DNA of 64,000 bases, taken from assembly GCA_944474755.1 (NCBI GenBank), contig OX104122.1, positions 12,410,641 through 12,474,640 of the forward strand, given 5' to 3'. Of this stretch, positions 12,633 to 27,000 are shown piece by piece. Source of the stretch: Limnoperna fortunei (taxonomy: Eukaryota; Mollusca; Bivalvia; Mytilida; Modiolidae). Position 1 is the first letter of the stretch; the number at the start of each line of letters is the position of its first letter. A program made the position numbers and the translations under genes. The notes under the pieces were generated by a model. It saw only the letters and a list, made by a program, of their open reading frames with translations. It was not told the DNA's origin and did no database searches.

Positions 12633-13384
12633 CCACAGGAATTTGACCCCATATCATTTGGGTCAAAATATGGCCAGACAAGGAAAAAAAAAGTATTGTC
12701 GCGAACGAAGTGAGCGAAGGAGTCTAACGCAAAAGTAAACAATTCCTACCCCCTACCTTTGTTGTTGAGTTTGCTTTGAGAATTTGCACTGACAACGTGA
12801 TTGTAGGTGTTCTACTTACTCACGGACATTTATTCTTTAAGATTATGACATCGATTCCTTGAATATAACCATATTTTTGCAAACCGCGAAACTTTTTCTT
12901 GGACTGAAACACTTTCTTTACTTCAGGGATTCTTGTAAACAATTAGATTAAAACTCAATTTTACAAAAAAATAATTAAAATTAGGATTTAAATATTATTT
13001 CATTTGCATACAAAACAAAGTTTTATTTTTACCGTTTTATCCCATTAATTTTTGTCATTTTACTGCGGAACAATCGTCCATGGAAGAATCCCTGAAGTAA
13101 AGAAAGTGTTTCAGTCCAAGAAAAAGTTTCGCGGTTGCAAAAATATGGATATATTAAAGGAATCGATGTCATAATCTTAAAGAATAAATGTCCGTGAGTA
13201 AGTAGAACACCTACAATCATGTTGTCAGTGCAAATTCTCAAAGCAAACTCAACAACAAAGGTAGGGGGGTAGGAATTGTTTACTTTTGCGTTAGACTCCT
13301 TCGCTCACTTCGTTCGCGACAATACTTTTTTTTCCTTGTCTGGCCATATTTCGACCCAAATGATATGGGGTCAAATTCCTGTGG
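12633..13384. mobile_element. foldback element with ~300-bp arms
   Basis: The left arm 12633-12935 and right arm 13083-13384 are nearly perfect complements (ends CCACAGGAATTTGACCCC) around a 147-bp AT-rich loop. A 5-bp duplication CTGAA flanks it. The ORFs within are palindrome artefacts. Confidence 0.8.
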
Positions 13385-13389
13385 CTGAA

Positions 13390-15040
13390 CGCATTTTAGT
13401 TGTGCCATCATATTTTATAACATTCCATTTTAAAATCTTATTGTTTTGTAATTGTGCTATGGCATATGTTCTATTGTGCGATTTTGAGTTCAATGTTCCT
13501 ATACTGTAGCGAAAATTTTTTTAGACTTGAGTGCATATTACTGGCACCCTGCCTATGGCTATGCTTGGCTTTGCTATGTCAGGACAAATTTTCCATTATT
13601 CATGTTTTGCTTGCCTAAAATACATCCTAATTATTAAAAAAAAATCCTACAATACTAGCAAAAATAGTATGTGGACAATACTGGTATTATTAGAAGGCTT
13701 TTAAATAGGCTATTACTGTTAGATTTAATATTTTCAGCTTACCACATTGTACAAAGTTTAAATTTTCTCTCTACAGGTCATGCCCCCTAGTGGACGCGAC
13801 CTGTCATCTATATCTACTTCCGTTGGGGTTCTATACAGGGTAAAATCTCATCGTACCATTACTTCTAAGCGAAAAAGTAAATATTATTTATAAAATATTA
13901 TTATAGATATTGTTTAACTATACGCGACGAATAGCACATCTGTAAAATACTTAGGAAAACGTAAGAAAACATTGACTGTTTACTTAAGTTTTTAAAACAT
14001 CGAATTAATAACCGTCCTTTTTTTCAATAATGTTGTTTTCTTGTCATGCAGGTTTTGCTCAAATGATATGGTTTCAAACATGCAAAAGATGCAAGCTAGT
14101 TAATAGTTAGCTATACTAGTCTCAGCTTGTCTCAATCTATTTACAATGTTTCACTAGTAGGCGAAAAACATAACAACGTCTAGCTTACCTACAAATCGAT
14201 GTCCAGCGCTGAATTGCGATTTCTTTTAATGATTACTCTATGCAATCTCAATAATGACCTTAATTTGTATTTCACCATTATAAGCAAACACTAATTAAAT
14301 GTAACATGTATGAATAAAATGGGTAAGTATTTTAGCGACGGTCTCTTAATTTACCTTTTCAAGTCCTATCTCTTTTCATTTCATCATTTGGAAGTCGTAA
14401 ATATCAATGCCCATAATTCATTTCTGACCAGAGTGACTTAACAAATTAAGTGTTCAACAAGGCATTTTCTTCTTCTGAAGTTGCTTGTTAATATTCGATT
14501 ATATTGCAATCTTGTTACTAATTCGTACACAGTTAAATAATAGTGATGAATAATTTGATGTTTTGCTTTAATTAATTAAAGCTTCTTGTATTTCTTATGA
14601 TTATTATTTTTTCTTCTTCCTCTGAGGTTTGCCAATAAGTTTCGCGACATATCATTTCGATACTTGGTACCATTAATCGGTCATATCCAGATGATTGGTT
14701 TACCCTGTGAAACCGAACTATTTTAAATAACAGAGTTATCTTCCCCAACATTGTAAACCCTTGTTAGCACACAAGTTTAGCTTTTCTAAAAAGCTAACCG
14801 TCTCTTAGCTGCATTACAAATTTTATGGATTTAGGGACCGGCCATTTAACTTGCAGGGGGGCCTTGGTTATTTCCTAAAAAATATTTTGAAAAGGATGTT
14901 TCATGAAAAAATATTTTGGAAGCAGAGGGTAATTTATATGTAGGATAGATAAACAATGTACATGTACCTTGTAAGGAATTGTTTACGCTAAACTATTATC
15001 CAATGGTGCTTGCCTGAGAGATTTAAATGCCTGTCGTCAC
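13390..15040. other. no gene seen
   Basis: AT-rich. A small hairpin ACAGGTC...GACCTGT near 13775-13812 surrounds CCCCCTAGTGG. No exon chain found. Confidence 0.45.
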
Positions 15041-15046
15041 TTCACA

Positions 15047-15350
15047 CGAAAATAAAGATACAGAACATATAATTTTTGACTAACCCAAACAGCTTTAAAG
15101 AGTAGGGAGATTTTGGTACAATGTTTACCTTTTAATTGTTCATTGACAAATGCATTGAATGAAATAGAAGTTAATATGTGGAACGTAACATTACTACACT
15201 AAAATACTGATTTTACGAAAATAAAGATTTAGAACATATAATTTTGTCCAAAACAGGGAGATTTTGGTACAATTCACTGACCAATGCATTGAATGAAATA
15301 GAAGTCAATATATGGAACGTAACATTATTACACTAAAATACTGATTACAA
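15047..15350. repeat. imperfect tandem duplication, 2 units
   Basis: Units at about 15047-15211 and 15216-15349 share ACGAAAATAAAGAT, GGGAGATTTTGGTACAAT, TGCATTGAATGAAATAGAAG and GGAACGTAACATTA. Confidence 0.65.
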
Positions 15351-15507
15351 CCCCGATTCAACCTAAGAATATATCGAAATTTCAGTACACATACTAGTGC
15401 GATCCTGACGTAAACCAATGAAATGACAAAAATATTTATAGATTTATTAAACCACCCAATCAGTAACAGAGAGTCATTTACTCCGAAGACTGATCGTCAT
15501 TTGACTA

Positions 15508-15950
15508 TGTATACCGTCTCCCATGGGAGACGGTAAAATAAACTCAGAAACCGTAACCGATTCTCAAAATCTAAAGTGTACAAAATGTCGATGGACTTAT
15601 GGCGATGATTTGTCATGAAAATTTTTTTTCCAATCGACTTCCTGTTTACGCGTTTTAAAAAAAGTTGCAGAAACCGTAAGTCCTAGAGACTTGGAACCAC
15701 CACCATTGATCCTAAGTGACATACGTTACATTTAAAAATGTCAAGGTCAAAGGTCACCATAGGTCTCGTTAGCACTATATCTCACAAACCATAAAATATA
15801 GAAGCAGACAATAAATGGGGAAAATACTTCACTTATCGAGACCTTCATTCGTATAAAATTGTCATATTTATTTTCACAAAAACCTTATATCTCTGTTAAA
15901 ATTAAACCCCAAATCATTATTTTTAAACTGACCAGTATTGAAGCTATAAA
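15508..15950. mobile_element. possible Helentron-type element, family F
   Basis: It starts with a perfect hairpin ACCGTCTCCC / GGGAGACGGT (15512-15533), then two weakly repeated units (AGAAACCGTAA...) and CAAGGTCAAAGGTCACC. The right end is not defined. Confidence 0.4.
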
Positions 15951-17878
15951 TTCCACGATCAACGTGAAACACTTTTATTAAATGAATAAAACTCACCCAT
16001 AAATAATAATGCAAATTAAACTTTTACAGTTTTGATATTATTATCGGCATATCATGTTTAAGAAAATTTCATGACTTCATTATTAAAATTTAAAATGGCT
16101 TGTTGATGCAGGAAGAGAATAAAAAACAGATGGGTGACACTTGTTATCGAGAAATGTCACTCAATTAATATAAATTATCAACGTTGAAATGCAACAGAAA
16201 GTCAGTGCATCCTGAATATTAAAAATTACGACATCACAATCTCTCAAAAACCCAAATGCGAAAACGAAAACATCTGCATGCATGTCATGCTTATTATAAT
16301 TTACTAGAATATAATTATTGCGTACGTGGCAAATTTTTAACTTGCTTTTTTTCAAAAATACTAAAGACGACTCGCGATTTTAGCTGAATGCATTAGAATT
16401 CTTCACGATTTTATAAAAGTACAAACACATTGTTTATCTGACGGTAGAAATGTTTTTAATTCTCCATTTCTCCCGGACTAATAATATAGGGCGGATCCAG
16501 TAGGTTGGGGGTACAAAAGGTTAAGCATCAGTGTATTGAATTTCATATTCAGTTTTATAAGATGAATTTTAAGTCTCATACATAACCTAAACACAATGCA
16601 AAATCGTAATATTGCACTGGAGCCAGAAGGGACCCCAAGAAACCTTGTCTTTAAAAACCCCTTCTTGCTAAATTCTGGATTCGAAAACACCACTATACCA
16701 AAACACGAGCAAACGCACGAACATTTCCAAAATGCTAAAAAGCTCAGAAAATGATTAGTATGTGTAATCAGTTTTATGTGATTTTGGACTGGTGCTTAAA
16801 CTGCGAGCAAATTCTTTTATCAAGCAGGGCATGGGATTTGTGGTCTGATAAACAATATTTTGTAAGGCTGATGCGATTGTCGTTTCTTTTTTCTCATGAA
16901 TAATATTGTCGAAATAACGTACGTATGTTATCGAATGTAAAAACCCGACTTGTTTTGTTGTCCCAATATATAGTTGTAGATCACATGAAGATGTGTATTA
17001 TTTGCTGACATAATATAAATCAAATGACTGGTTTGACTCAGACTGTCCTCAGATCACATTTTAAATGTGCATTTTAATTAATGGTTTGAAACTGTTTCTT
17101 ATATTACCTTATTACTCCTACATTGCTGTTGAAGAGTCTAAATTATTCTTATTATTTTAATATAGGTTAACTGTGCTGTCCGTGCCCTATATGGTCTACA
17201 ACTCTGATATCTTTTAAGGCAGTTTCGTCGGTGCTGATTGTCCTGCCCTAGTATGCAAATTCTTCTACATATTCCCAGTTTACGATAGTGGTGTTTGGCG
17301 TGTAAGCCGAGTGCTTTACCACGATTGGCCAATATACTGCATCATTGCCATCTTTAAAAGATTTAATGACTACTATAAATGCACTGAAAATTCGACAAAT
17401 TATTATATAACAATATATATATTATTTGTAAATTAAAAAACAGAATAATTATATTGAATTATGATAATTTGAATAATGATATAGTTATTATAACGAAATC
17501 ATAACTAGGTGTTAATTTATATACATTCTTGTGTACAAACAGACTTGGATTATTTAACGTTTAGTAATTATTTGTATTGAATTGCTATACATTGTACTTG
17601 TTTTTGGCTGGCCAGTAACAGTATTCTGAGTTGCAATCAAAAATTGTTTTGTTTAGTCCTTACTATTTGACGGATGAAAGTCTAGAACAAAGCCAGTGTT
17701 ACATATTATTTGTATCTAAGCGTTAAACAATGTAAAATAGCAAGTTTTCCTCTTTATTTTATACTTTCGTGAAATTTAATAAATAAATCCGATTGATAAA
17801 ATTAAGATTTTACTGAGTCTATAAATTTATTCCCACCTAATACTGTATTTTCTTTTAACAATTTATGTAAAACTAAAT
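15951..17878. other. no gene seen
   Basis: AT-rich DNA upstream of the gene. A GGGCGGATCCAG-bearing segment near 16490-16700 looks like an old repeat. Nothing else supportable. Confidence 0.4.
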
Positions 17879-17999
17879 TATAAAGTTAGTTGGATTGGTT
17901 AAATGAAACCGACCAATAACAATCGACTACTGAAAGTAGTATATTACGAAGGAAAAAGATAAAATTTTTACTTTTCGCCAGCAAAGAAAACATTTCATA
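17879..17999 (+). promoter_or_regulatory. putative promoter and 5' UTR
   Basis: Just upstream of the ATG lie TATAAAG at 17879-17885, an inverted CCAAT (GATTGGTT near 17893) and a direct CCAAT (GACCAATAAC near 17911). The TATA-like motif being upstream of both CCAAT boxes is not the usual order, so the transcription start is uncertain. The ATG has A at -3. Confidence 0.4.
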
Positions 18000-18093
18000 A
18001 TGCCGAAGTATGATAGTTGGACAGTAGAAATAAGAAATATTGCGGACGTTTTTCTCCTCATCGATGATAAAGATGTAGCTGAGTTCTTAAATC
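18000..18093 (+). CDS. exon 1 (start codon, residues 1-31)
   Basis: The ATG has A at -3 and opens 31 codons beginning MPKYDSWTVEIRN and ending EFLN plus one base, followed at once by a consensus GTAAGT donor. It ends in phase 1, matching the phase needed by the exon at 27557; the split codon reads CGC (Arg). It is too short and too near the donor to be found as a long ORF. The join across 9.46 kb rests on phase only. Confidence 0.65.
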
Positions 18094-21000
18094 GTAAGTT
18101 GTTCTTATAAGTGTATAAATTTAATATTTAATTTGAAGCAATTAATTACCATGCCAAAAAAATGAACATTAAGTAATATAGAATAGCCAAGCGATATTAT
18201 CTTTGCGATATTATGTTTGTTGAAGTAGACTTGTTTTTGTAACAGTCGCTGTTATAAATCAGTAAATATAAAGGAAAATTGTATATTGTTATAAATTCCA
18301 TTGTGCATCTCTGACAAAATTAGATAGAACTGTATTAAATGTGAAACTATTTTATGTTTAAGTTTTCTTTGTTATAAGATATTTTTCTTCACAACATGTT
18401 CAAATGTTCCTTGTCTTTGATGCGTAAGTGCGGAGATTTTAGCAAAATCCCGGGCGCCATGTCAACGAAGGATGGTCTTAGGATATATCTTAATCTTATG
18501 CCGTGTCAACTAAAACGTCCAAAGTTAGGATATCTCCTTATTTTTATCCTAAATTTTGGATAACTAGCTAGGTGTCCTAAGATTAGAAGTTAGAAATGAA
18601 AGTGAACTGTGTCAAAATTGTACACAATCAATATATTTCACAATTGATTTATGCAAACAAGAGTTATGATGAAAATGTTGAAGAAAAAAAAATCTTTCAG
18701 TTTTCTATATATTGTAGTGAAAAATCACACCCCTTCTCCATTTTCTAAATAAGTGCCGTAACACACAGAAAAAAGTGCAACCAAAAATACTCTTTCCTCA
18801 TATTCTTGAAAGCTGTTTTTGTCATGTTAACCAAGCACATAGAAAGATTGATTGTTGAGTTTTAGTAGTAAAACCAGGTGAGTATAAAATAGAAACCACG
18901 AAGTTATCAATATATCCCATGTCATCATAATAGACCCTCCTGAGTCTAACTAAGATGTAAAACTTACATTATTAAGGGTACTGTGAAATTAATTATTTGC
19001 GAAAAAAATATCGCAATATTAAAATGCCGTTTAAACCTGTACTTCAAATACGAAGTATTATTTTTTAATACGAACTAATAAAGTATATTTATTGGAATGA
19101 ATTTGCCAGATTACTTTTTACTATAAAAGATTTTTTTTTATTTCATTCATAAATGAAAGTAAAGAAAAATTACTATATGTTATTATTTGGAAATGAATGA
19201 TAAAATTATTACAAATTATGAAATATCATCTATAATTTTACGTATTTTTTCTTCAATAATTACATCTATTTTTTTTAAATATTTACTACAGATGGTCTTA
19301 GGATGGTCCTTTGTCAATCCTTGGTAGTACCATCCTAAGATAACTCGTTGAATGCCTCAAGTCAGTCCTAAGACACACACTAAGATCATCCTAAGTATTA
19401 TCCTGAGACGTATTTAAGAAATAATTCACGGAGGCTGTGGTTTATCATTGTTTTACCACGGGGTGACCATTTATGTCGTATTATTTTATCCCGAGCGATA
19501 GCGAGGGATAAAATAACGACATAAATGGTCATCCCGTGGTAAAACAATGATAAACCACAGCCTCCGTGAATTATTTCTATTCTAATAAGACAATTAAAGT
19601 ACATTTATAATATTTTCGTATCTATAGAAAACATCATTTCCGCCATAAACTGGCTGTTCCGTCAATGTAACACACAATATATTGCAACGGATAATTATAG
19701 CGCGTGTCGCTATTTATAAGATTTATACGTCATATGCAATAGCTTTCCGGTGGGAGTTACAGTTTTGTAATTGGAACAGCCATTTAAAACACGCCCTTCT
19801 AGCGCGTGTTGCTCATAGATAAATCATTTTTTTACCACAGTTGTGGTCTCAAAGCCTTTGAAGCACGTCATATTAGAATTTAGGACATAATTTCAGTATC
19901 AGTTAAAATAAACACTATAAAGACTTTTTCTTTTCAATATATCGAAGATAAACCTATATTAGCTCTAACAAAGAATTGTAATTGGACTCAATTTTGCTGT
20001 TCACAGTTGGTGAAACTAATAAATGTAAAATATGTTTTTATTGCAGTGTGTTAAAAAATATAATTAAATGATAATAATTCAGAAAAAAGGTAAACCACCT
20101 TTTATTAGTTTGCTGGTGAAATTTAATAAGACAATATAATTGAAAAAAAAAGATATCTATTGTCTCTCCTTTTTTATTATACATCTAATCTAATTACAAT
20201 TTAGGCGAGAGAAATAAAATAATTTTCCTTTAAAATTATTTTTAATCTTTTTTTAAATAGAAAAGGAATCAAACTCATTATGATGCATTTGAACGACAGA
20301 AACAAGGTATTAAATGTTTGGAATCAGGGGCCATGCCTTTGAAACTATCCTTCAATAATTAAGCCCGAAAAAGTTTAACTGCAAGAACTCCCCTTTGATT
20401 TGGAGCAAAAATGATTTCGTGCTCAAACCTAACCATTTAACTTATATTTAAAGAGGTAAACATTTTATTAAGATTAGCAAGAATATGACTCCCAATTTTA
20501 CGATAACTTACTTTAAAATTTGTTATAAGATGTTGAAAAGTATAAGCAAACTTTCTGATATTTAGTTAAAATCTAAAAATTAGAAAGGTAAAAAATTATA
20601 CAAATAAAATGTAACTCTCTTAGGACACCTATTTCATTGTACCAAAGTTATGATGAAAATTACAACATGTTCTAAACTGAGACATCTTTTGTGACACTAC
20701 TTAATTAGGACAATGATTTGTTGTCTTTATCCTAGGACATCTTCGATTACAAGACCCTACATTGTGGTATCATACCAGCTGTGGGTCGAAGTAGAATTTT
20801 AAGCAATGTATTATTTACCGTTTATAACATAACATAACATAACATAATTTATTAGCACTAACACATTTACATTAAATGGTTATGGCAACAGACATAAAGT
20901 GGAGCAAACATAATACATGTAGATATAACTAAACACAAATAACATAATACATGTAGATATAACTAAACACAAATAACATAAAACATGAAGGAAGATTATA

Positions 21001-24000
21001 AATGACAGTTTCTGACTAGATATATGATGCGAGTGACAGTGGGTATGCTAATGAAGGAAAAATTAATACTAATATGGTAAAAAAGGAAATCTGTGATTAC
21101 GACAAGGTAGAGCTTCTTAATAAAAGACATTCATTAATATGATTGGCAAGTATTTTCAATATCACGGTTGACTCATTATTAAATATTGAGTATATTAAGT
21201 GGCATGATATATTAGTAGTCCTATTTATCTTTTGATTCAATAAACTATTGTTTATTTTGTGGATAAAATTGATTCTCGCTTGATCATAAGCTATATATAT
21301 TATATAGCATGAGCTAAATCTTATGATCGGCAAAAGAGCATTAAAGGTATCTACAGGTTTGTAGCAAATTTATATTAAATGGATTTGATATACTGATCTC
21401 ACGACAGCATCCCCTGCTCAGTAGACACCGTAGGGAGATTTTCCCGCACTGTGTTTTTCCGTTAAACAACATCTCATTTTTTTTTATACATCAACCATTC
21501 TGTACAGATAGATGATTAAAAGGTTGTTTTTACTTGATGGTTAGATTGCATATAGATGACCATGGGTCGGTGTACGCCTTTAAAATTTAAATAAGCCTTG
21601 AAAAAGTAAAATATATCCTCTGTCCAAAATCAGAACATTTAACTTATGTTAAAGACTTTATAAAACGATCATTTGAAATACAAAAATAGGGTCCACATCG
21701 GTTAAAATGTACTAGTTATATCAGAAATAATAAATATTGTACTTTGAGTATGTTTGTATAGGTGTCCTAATGTATTTGTTTATAATGTAATAATGTTGCT
21801 TTGACCCATATGTGTGTAATTTGCAATTAGAATTGTATAATTTAATTTTCGAATGAAAAACTTTTTTTTTTTTCGCTTTCTATTTTGGCCTTTTAATTGT
21901 GGTTCTTTTTTTATCTTTCAGAAAAGGTTCAATTTCAAGTAATTAACAATCAATATACAAATAAAACAGCACATATGATTGTATTAAAACATAACAAAAA
22001 ATCAGATCACATACTCCTCCCTCCCCCTTTACACATATCCTTCTCGAAAAAGATTGGGATTTAATCATCTTACTTCGGCAGACCAAAATTAAGTTGATAT
22101 TAAACGTTAACGACTCAGCCATGAAAATTGACCACTCTACCCGGAATTGTATCTCTTCTCCCGTAACATTTACGCTATTATATAAAAACTTGTTTACACA
22201 TGTGACACCAATGTGAAGGTTAGCTCCTGACAAATCGGGAGCATCAGTATTCAGGTAATATCTAATATCAGTCTGAACAAGAGACTTTATTGGTGCATGC
22301 ACCAAATATTCGGGCCGTAAATAATTAAGTGTTTGCTGCATAAAAAGCATTTCTTCCATGTTGTAACAAAAAGGTATACAAACTGTCATATACGATTTAA
22401 TTCAATGAGGCATGAAATGTAGAACAAGGTTATTTCATTGTGAAATAGAGAAAAAATTTAAAGAAACATCCACACAAACAAACTGCATAATGGTATGTAT
22501 TATCCTACACCAAAGTACTTGCAGTTTAGAAAATCAACTTAAACTTTAGCTAGTATTACATATGAGTAGAAAATTATGTATTGTGCCAGATGGGTGTAGT
22601 TTTCAACAAAGTTGAAATTTGTGTTTAAACTTAAAGTTTGGTATAAAGTAGTTTTTTTAATGACTGAGAGCCATAAATAAATGAAAGCCATAAATAACAA
22701 AACATATTTTATTTTATTGAAACAAAAACATAATTTTTTTAGAGCCTTCACATACTTTGGGATTTTTACAACATTCACATTAAACATAAAATAATACTGA
22801 TAGAAAAAAAAATAATACAGATTTTTATGTTGGTTTCAATTGATGTGCAGTTACAGATGAGTGAAAAATAAATATATGTTTGTTTTCATGCAAAAATGGT
22901 GATATTGAGGATGAGTTCCGTTTTTTCACAATTTGTCCTCATTATACAAATCACAGAAATAACCTGATTGAAAAACTTAAAAATGTAATTAAACAATCGT
23001 TTTTTGATCCAAATTTTCAATGGAAGAAACTTCTTATCTACTAAACAACAGGTCTCGTGCTGTTGTAAAGCTAATTATAAAATTCATGAAAGAATGTTGG
23101 CAACTAAGAATTTCTTAATACATAAATATAATATATATTTATACCACTGTCACATCAGGTACATGGTAATGACCATTTGTCTCTAATTAACATATATTGG
23201 TGACATGTAGCTCATTATCAATGGCATGGTATTTCTTATAATTATATGATTATAATGTTGATATCTTCTTCCTTTAATATAATGACTTTGTGCTATAGCC
23301 ATTTGTCACGTGCAGTTGGCAATATAAAATTACATGGTAACCATTCAAAATATATAAATAGACTCTCTCTGATTTTATTGAGATTGTATTTTAATCGACT
23401 TTATTAGAAATAGAATATGCTATTTTGGAATAATAAAAAAAATAAATGTAAAATTTCATGTAAACCGTATCGTTGTCATGGTTGTACGAACATTGGAATA
23501 TTGTTCCCAGTCAATCTAAAAATAGCATTGCAAAGTGACAGATTTTCACGTCTTTTGTTAAACCTACAACTAGCTAAACGTTTTATTTCTGATATTTCAG
23601 TAAAATACATTATAACTTGGATCTAAATGTATTGTCAAGTATGATATATATCAACAAATGTACGTAGATGTGATCTAGACAACATGTTCTAAAAATAACA
23701 TCGTAAACAAAATGTGACCGACTTTTGCAGACTCATAATTAACTAAAAATTGAATTGCAAAATACCACATTAATCTCAAAATATATACTATATATTATGC
23801 TTTAGTAATAACACTGGTAAAACTGTAATCATTATTTTTAGCTCACCTGACCCAAAGGGTCATGTGAGCTATTGTTATGACTTTGCGTCCGTCGGCGTCG
23901 TCGTCGGCGTCTGTAAACTTTTTACATTTTAATCTTCTTCTCTGAAACCACTTGGCCAATTCAAACCAAACTTGGCCATAATGTTCATTGGATGGACCTT

Positions 24001-27000
24001 TACAAAGTTTGTGTTTTTTATTTTGATTGGTAAACCAATATGGCCGCCACCTCAAGACTTAGTTTAACATAGGACCCTATGGGAAAAAGTTAAAAAGGGC
24101 TTCTTCTCTGAAACCGTTTAACCAATCGAAACAAAACTTACTAGCAATATTGTTTAGATGGTCCTCTATAAAGTTTGTGTTTTAGATGGGAATTGGAAAT
24201 TCAAAATGGCCGCCACTGCAGGACTTAGTTTAACATAGAACCCTATGGGAAAAAGTTTTAAAAGGCTTCTTCTCTGAAACCGGTTAATCAATGGAAACAA
24301 AAACTTACTAGCAATATTGTTTGGATGGTCCTCTATAAAGTTTATGTTTTTTATGGCAATTGGAAATTCAAAATGGCTGCCACCGCAGGACTTAATTTAA
24401 CATAGGACCCTATGGGAAAAAGTTTGAAAGGCTTCTTTTCTGAAACCGGCCAACCAATGGAAACAAAACTTACTAGCAATATTGTTTGGATGGTCCTCTA
24501 TAAAGTTAATGTTTTTTATCCCAATCTGATATTCAAAATGGCCGCCACCGCAGGACTTAGTTTAACATTGGACCCTATTGGAAAAAGGTTAAAAAGGGCT
24601 TCTTCTCTGAAACCGGTTAACCAATCAAAACTTACTAGCAATATTGTTTGGATGGTCCTTTATAAAGTTTATGATTTTTATGCCAACTGGAAATTCAAAA
24701 TGGCCGCTACCGCAGGACTTAGTTTAACATAGGACCCTATGGGAACAAGTTTTTAAAGGCTTCTTCTCTGAAACCGGTTAATCAATGGAAACAAAAACTT
24801 ACTAGCAATATTGTTTGGATGGTCCTCTATAAAGTTTATGTTTTTTATGGCAATTGGAAATTCAAAATGGCCACCTCCCCCGCAGGACTTAGTTTAACAT
24901 AGGACCTTATGGGCAAATAAAAAAAATCTCTATACAACTGGTTAACCAATGAAACAAAGCTTTCTAGTAATATTGTTTGGAAGGTCCTATTTAAAGTTTA
25001 TTGAAAATTACAGGACTTACTTTAACATCAGGGAAATGCCATCTTCATTGCCTATAAAATCAGGTGAGCGATACAGGCTCTTAAGAGCCTCTGGTTTTAA
25101 TTATAATTTAAAAGCAGTAAATTAATCCAACCTCCGCAGCAAATCATGAAACGTTTTTGAACTCATTTGACGGACCGGCTTAGTGCCGGCCCGTAATCAG
25201 CAGTGATAAGGCATGTGTAAACAAAAATGGTCATATTCGCAATTGTTTTGAACACTTGAAGTGTTTTGTTATATATTTCAAACACATTAACCAGTCCTAA
25301 TTAATACGCCTGCCTCTATTTGTGACAAATATTTCACCTACTTTTCATTTAGTTAAAACTTTGTGAATGAAAACATTAATATAAATATTATAAGTTATAT
25401 ATGTTCATATGGAGATTTTAACACCTTAAGTGCCCCAAGTACGCCTTGAGGCAAAGCAGAAGGGTGTTCAGGGGTACTGAAGATGTAAAAATCTCCATAT
25501 CTACAGATATGAACGTGTATAACAATTTATCCCCTGTTTTAGTTTGAAATAATGGATTTTTAGGTACTTTGTCAACGCAATGGCGTACGTTAAAGTAACG
25601 TTTTCATCAATATTACAGAAAGTTTGATTGAAATTTGATAAAAATTAGGCTTTTTCATGTGTTTTACAAGGTGTAGGGTACTACCTTTGTTAAAACCCTA
25701 CAGTTATCGAAAAAGAACAGTTTTGTGTTGGATTCAAACAGATGTTTTAGAAATAAATTTTTGCGCTGAATGTCTTGCAGAGACATCATAATAGTGTGAT
25801 GTCGTTGTCTGTCAAACTGCATATCTTTTGTTTCTTTTTAGCTCACCTGACCCAAAGGGTCATGTGAGCTATTGTTATCACTTTGCGTCCGTCGGCGTCG
25901 TCGTCGGCGGCGTCTGTAAACTTTTTACATTTTAATCTTCTTCTCTGAAACCACTTGGCCAATTGAAACCAAACTTGGCCATAATGTTCATTGGATGGAC
26001 CTTTACAAAGTTTGTGTTTTTTATTTTGATTGGTAAACCAATATGGCCGCCACCTCAAGACTTAGTTTAACATAGGACCCTATGGGAAAAAAGTTAAAAA
26101 GGGCTTCTTCTCTGAAACCGTTTAACCAATCAAAACAAAACTTACTAGCAATATTGTTTGGATGGTCCTCTATAAAGTTTGTGTTTTAGATGGGAATTGG
26201 AAATTCAAAATGGCCGCCACCGCAGGACTTAGTTTAACATAGAACCCTATGGGAAAAAGTTTTAAAAGGCTTCTTCTCTGAAACCGGTTAATCAATGGAA
26301 ACAAAAACTTACTAGCAATATTGTTTGGATGATCCTCTATAAAGTTTGCATTTTTTATGGCAATTGGAAATTCAAAATGGCTGCCACCGCAGGACTTAAT
26401 TTAACATAGGACGCTATGGGAAAAAGTTTGAAAGGCTTCTTTTCTGAAACCGGCCAACCAATGGAAACAAAACTTACTAGCAATATTGTTTGGATGGTCC
26501 TCTATAAAGTTGATGTTTTTTATCCCAATCTGATATTCAAAATGGCCGCCACCGCAGGACTTGGTTTAACATTCAACCCTATGAGAAAAAAGTTTAAAAG
26601 GGCTTCTTCTCTGAAACCGTTTAACCAATCAAAACAAAACTTACTAGCAATATTGTTTAGATGGTCCTCTATAAAGTTTATGTTTTTTATGGCAATTGGT
26701 AATTCAAAATGGCCGCTACCGCAGGACTTAGTTTAACATAGGACCCTATGGGAAAAAGCTTTTAAAGGCTTCTTCTCTGAATCAGGTTAATCAATGGAAA
26801 CAAAAACTTACTAGCAATATTGTTTGGATGGTCCTCTATAAAGTTTATGTTTTTTATGGCAATTGGAAATTCAAAATGGCCCCTACCGCAGGACTTAGTT
26901 TAACATACGACCCTATGGGAAAAAGTTTTTAAAGGCTTCTTCTCTGAAACCGGTTAATCAATGGAAACAAAAACTTACTAGCAATATTGTTTGGATGGTC

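Noticed and set aside
13029..13509. ORFs on both strands
   Set aside because: They lie in or across the arm of the 12633-13384 foldback and mirror ORFs of the other arm.
23843..26058. Matching 70-71-codon minus ORFs (MRWRPYWFTNQNKK...)
   Set aside because: Antisense reading of the same Helentron-type unit.
24412..26736. 106-codon ORFs in two places with similar sequence
   Set aside because: They follow the ~168-bp tandem units of the family A elements; repeat-derived, not genes.
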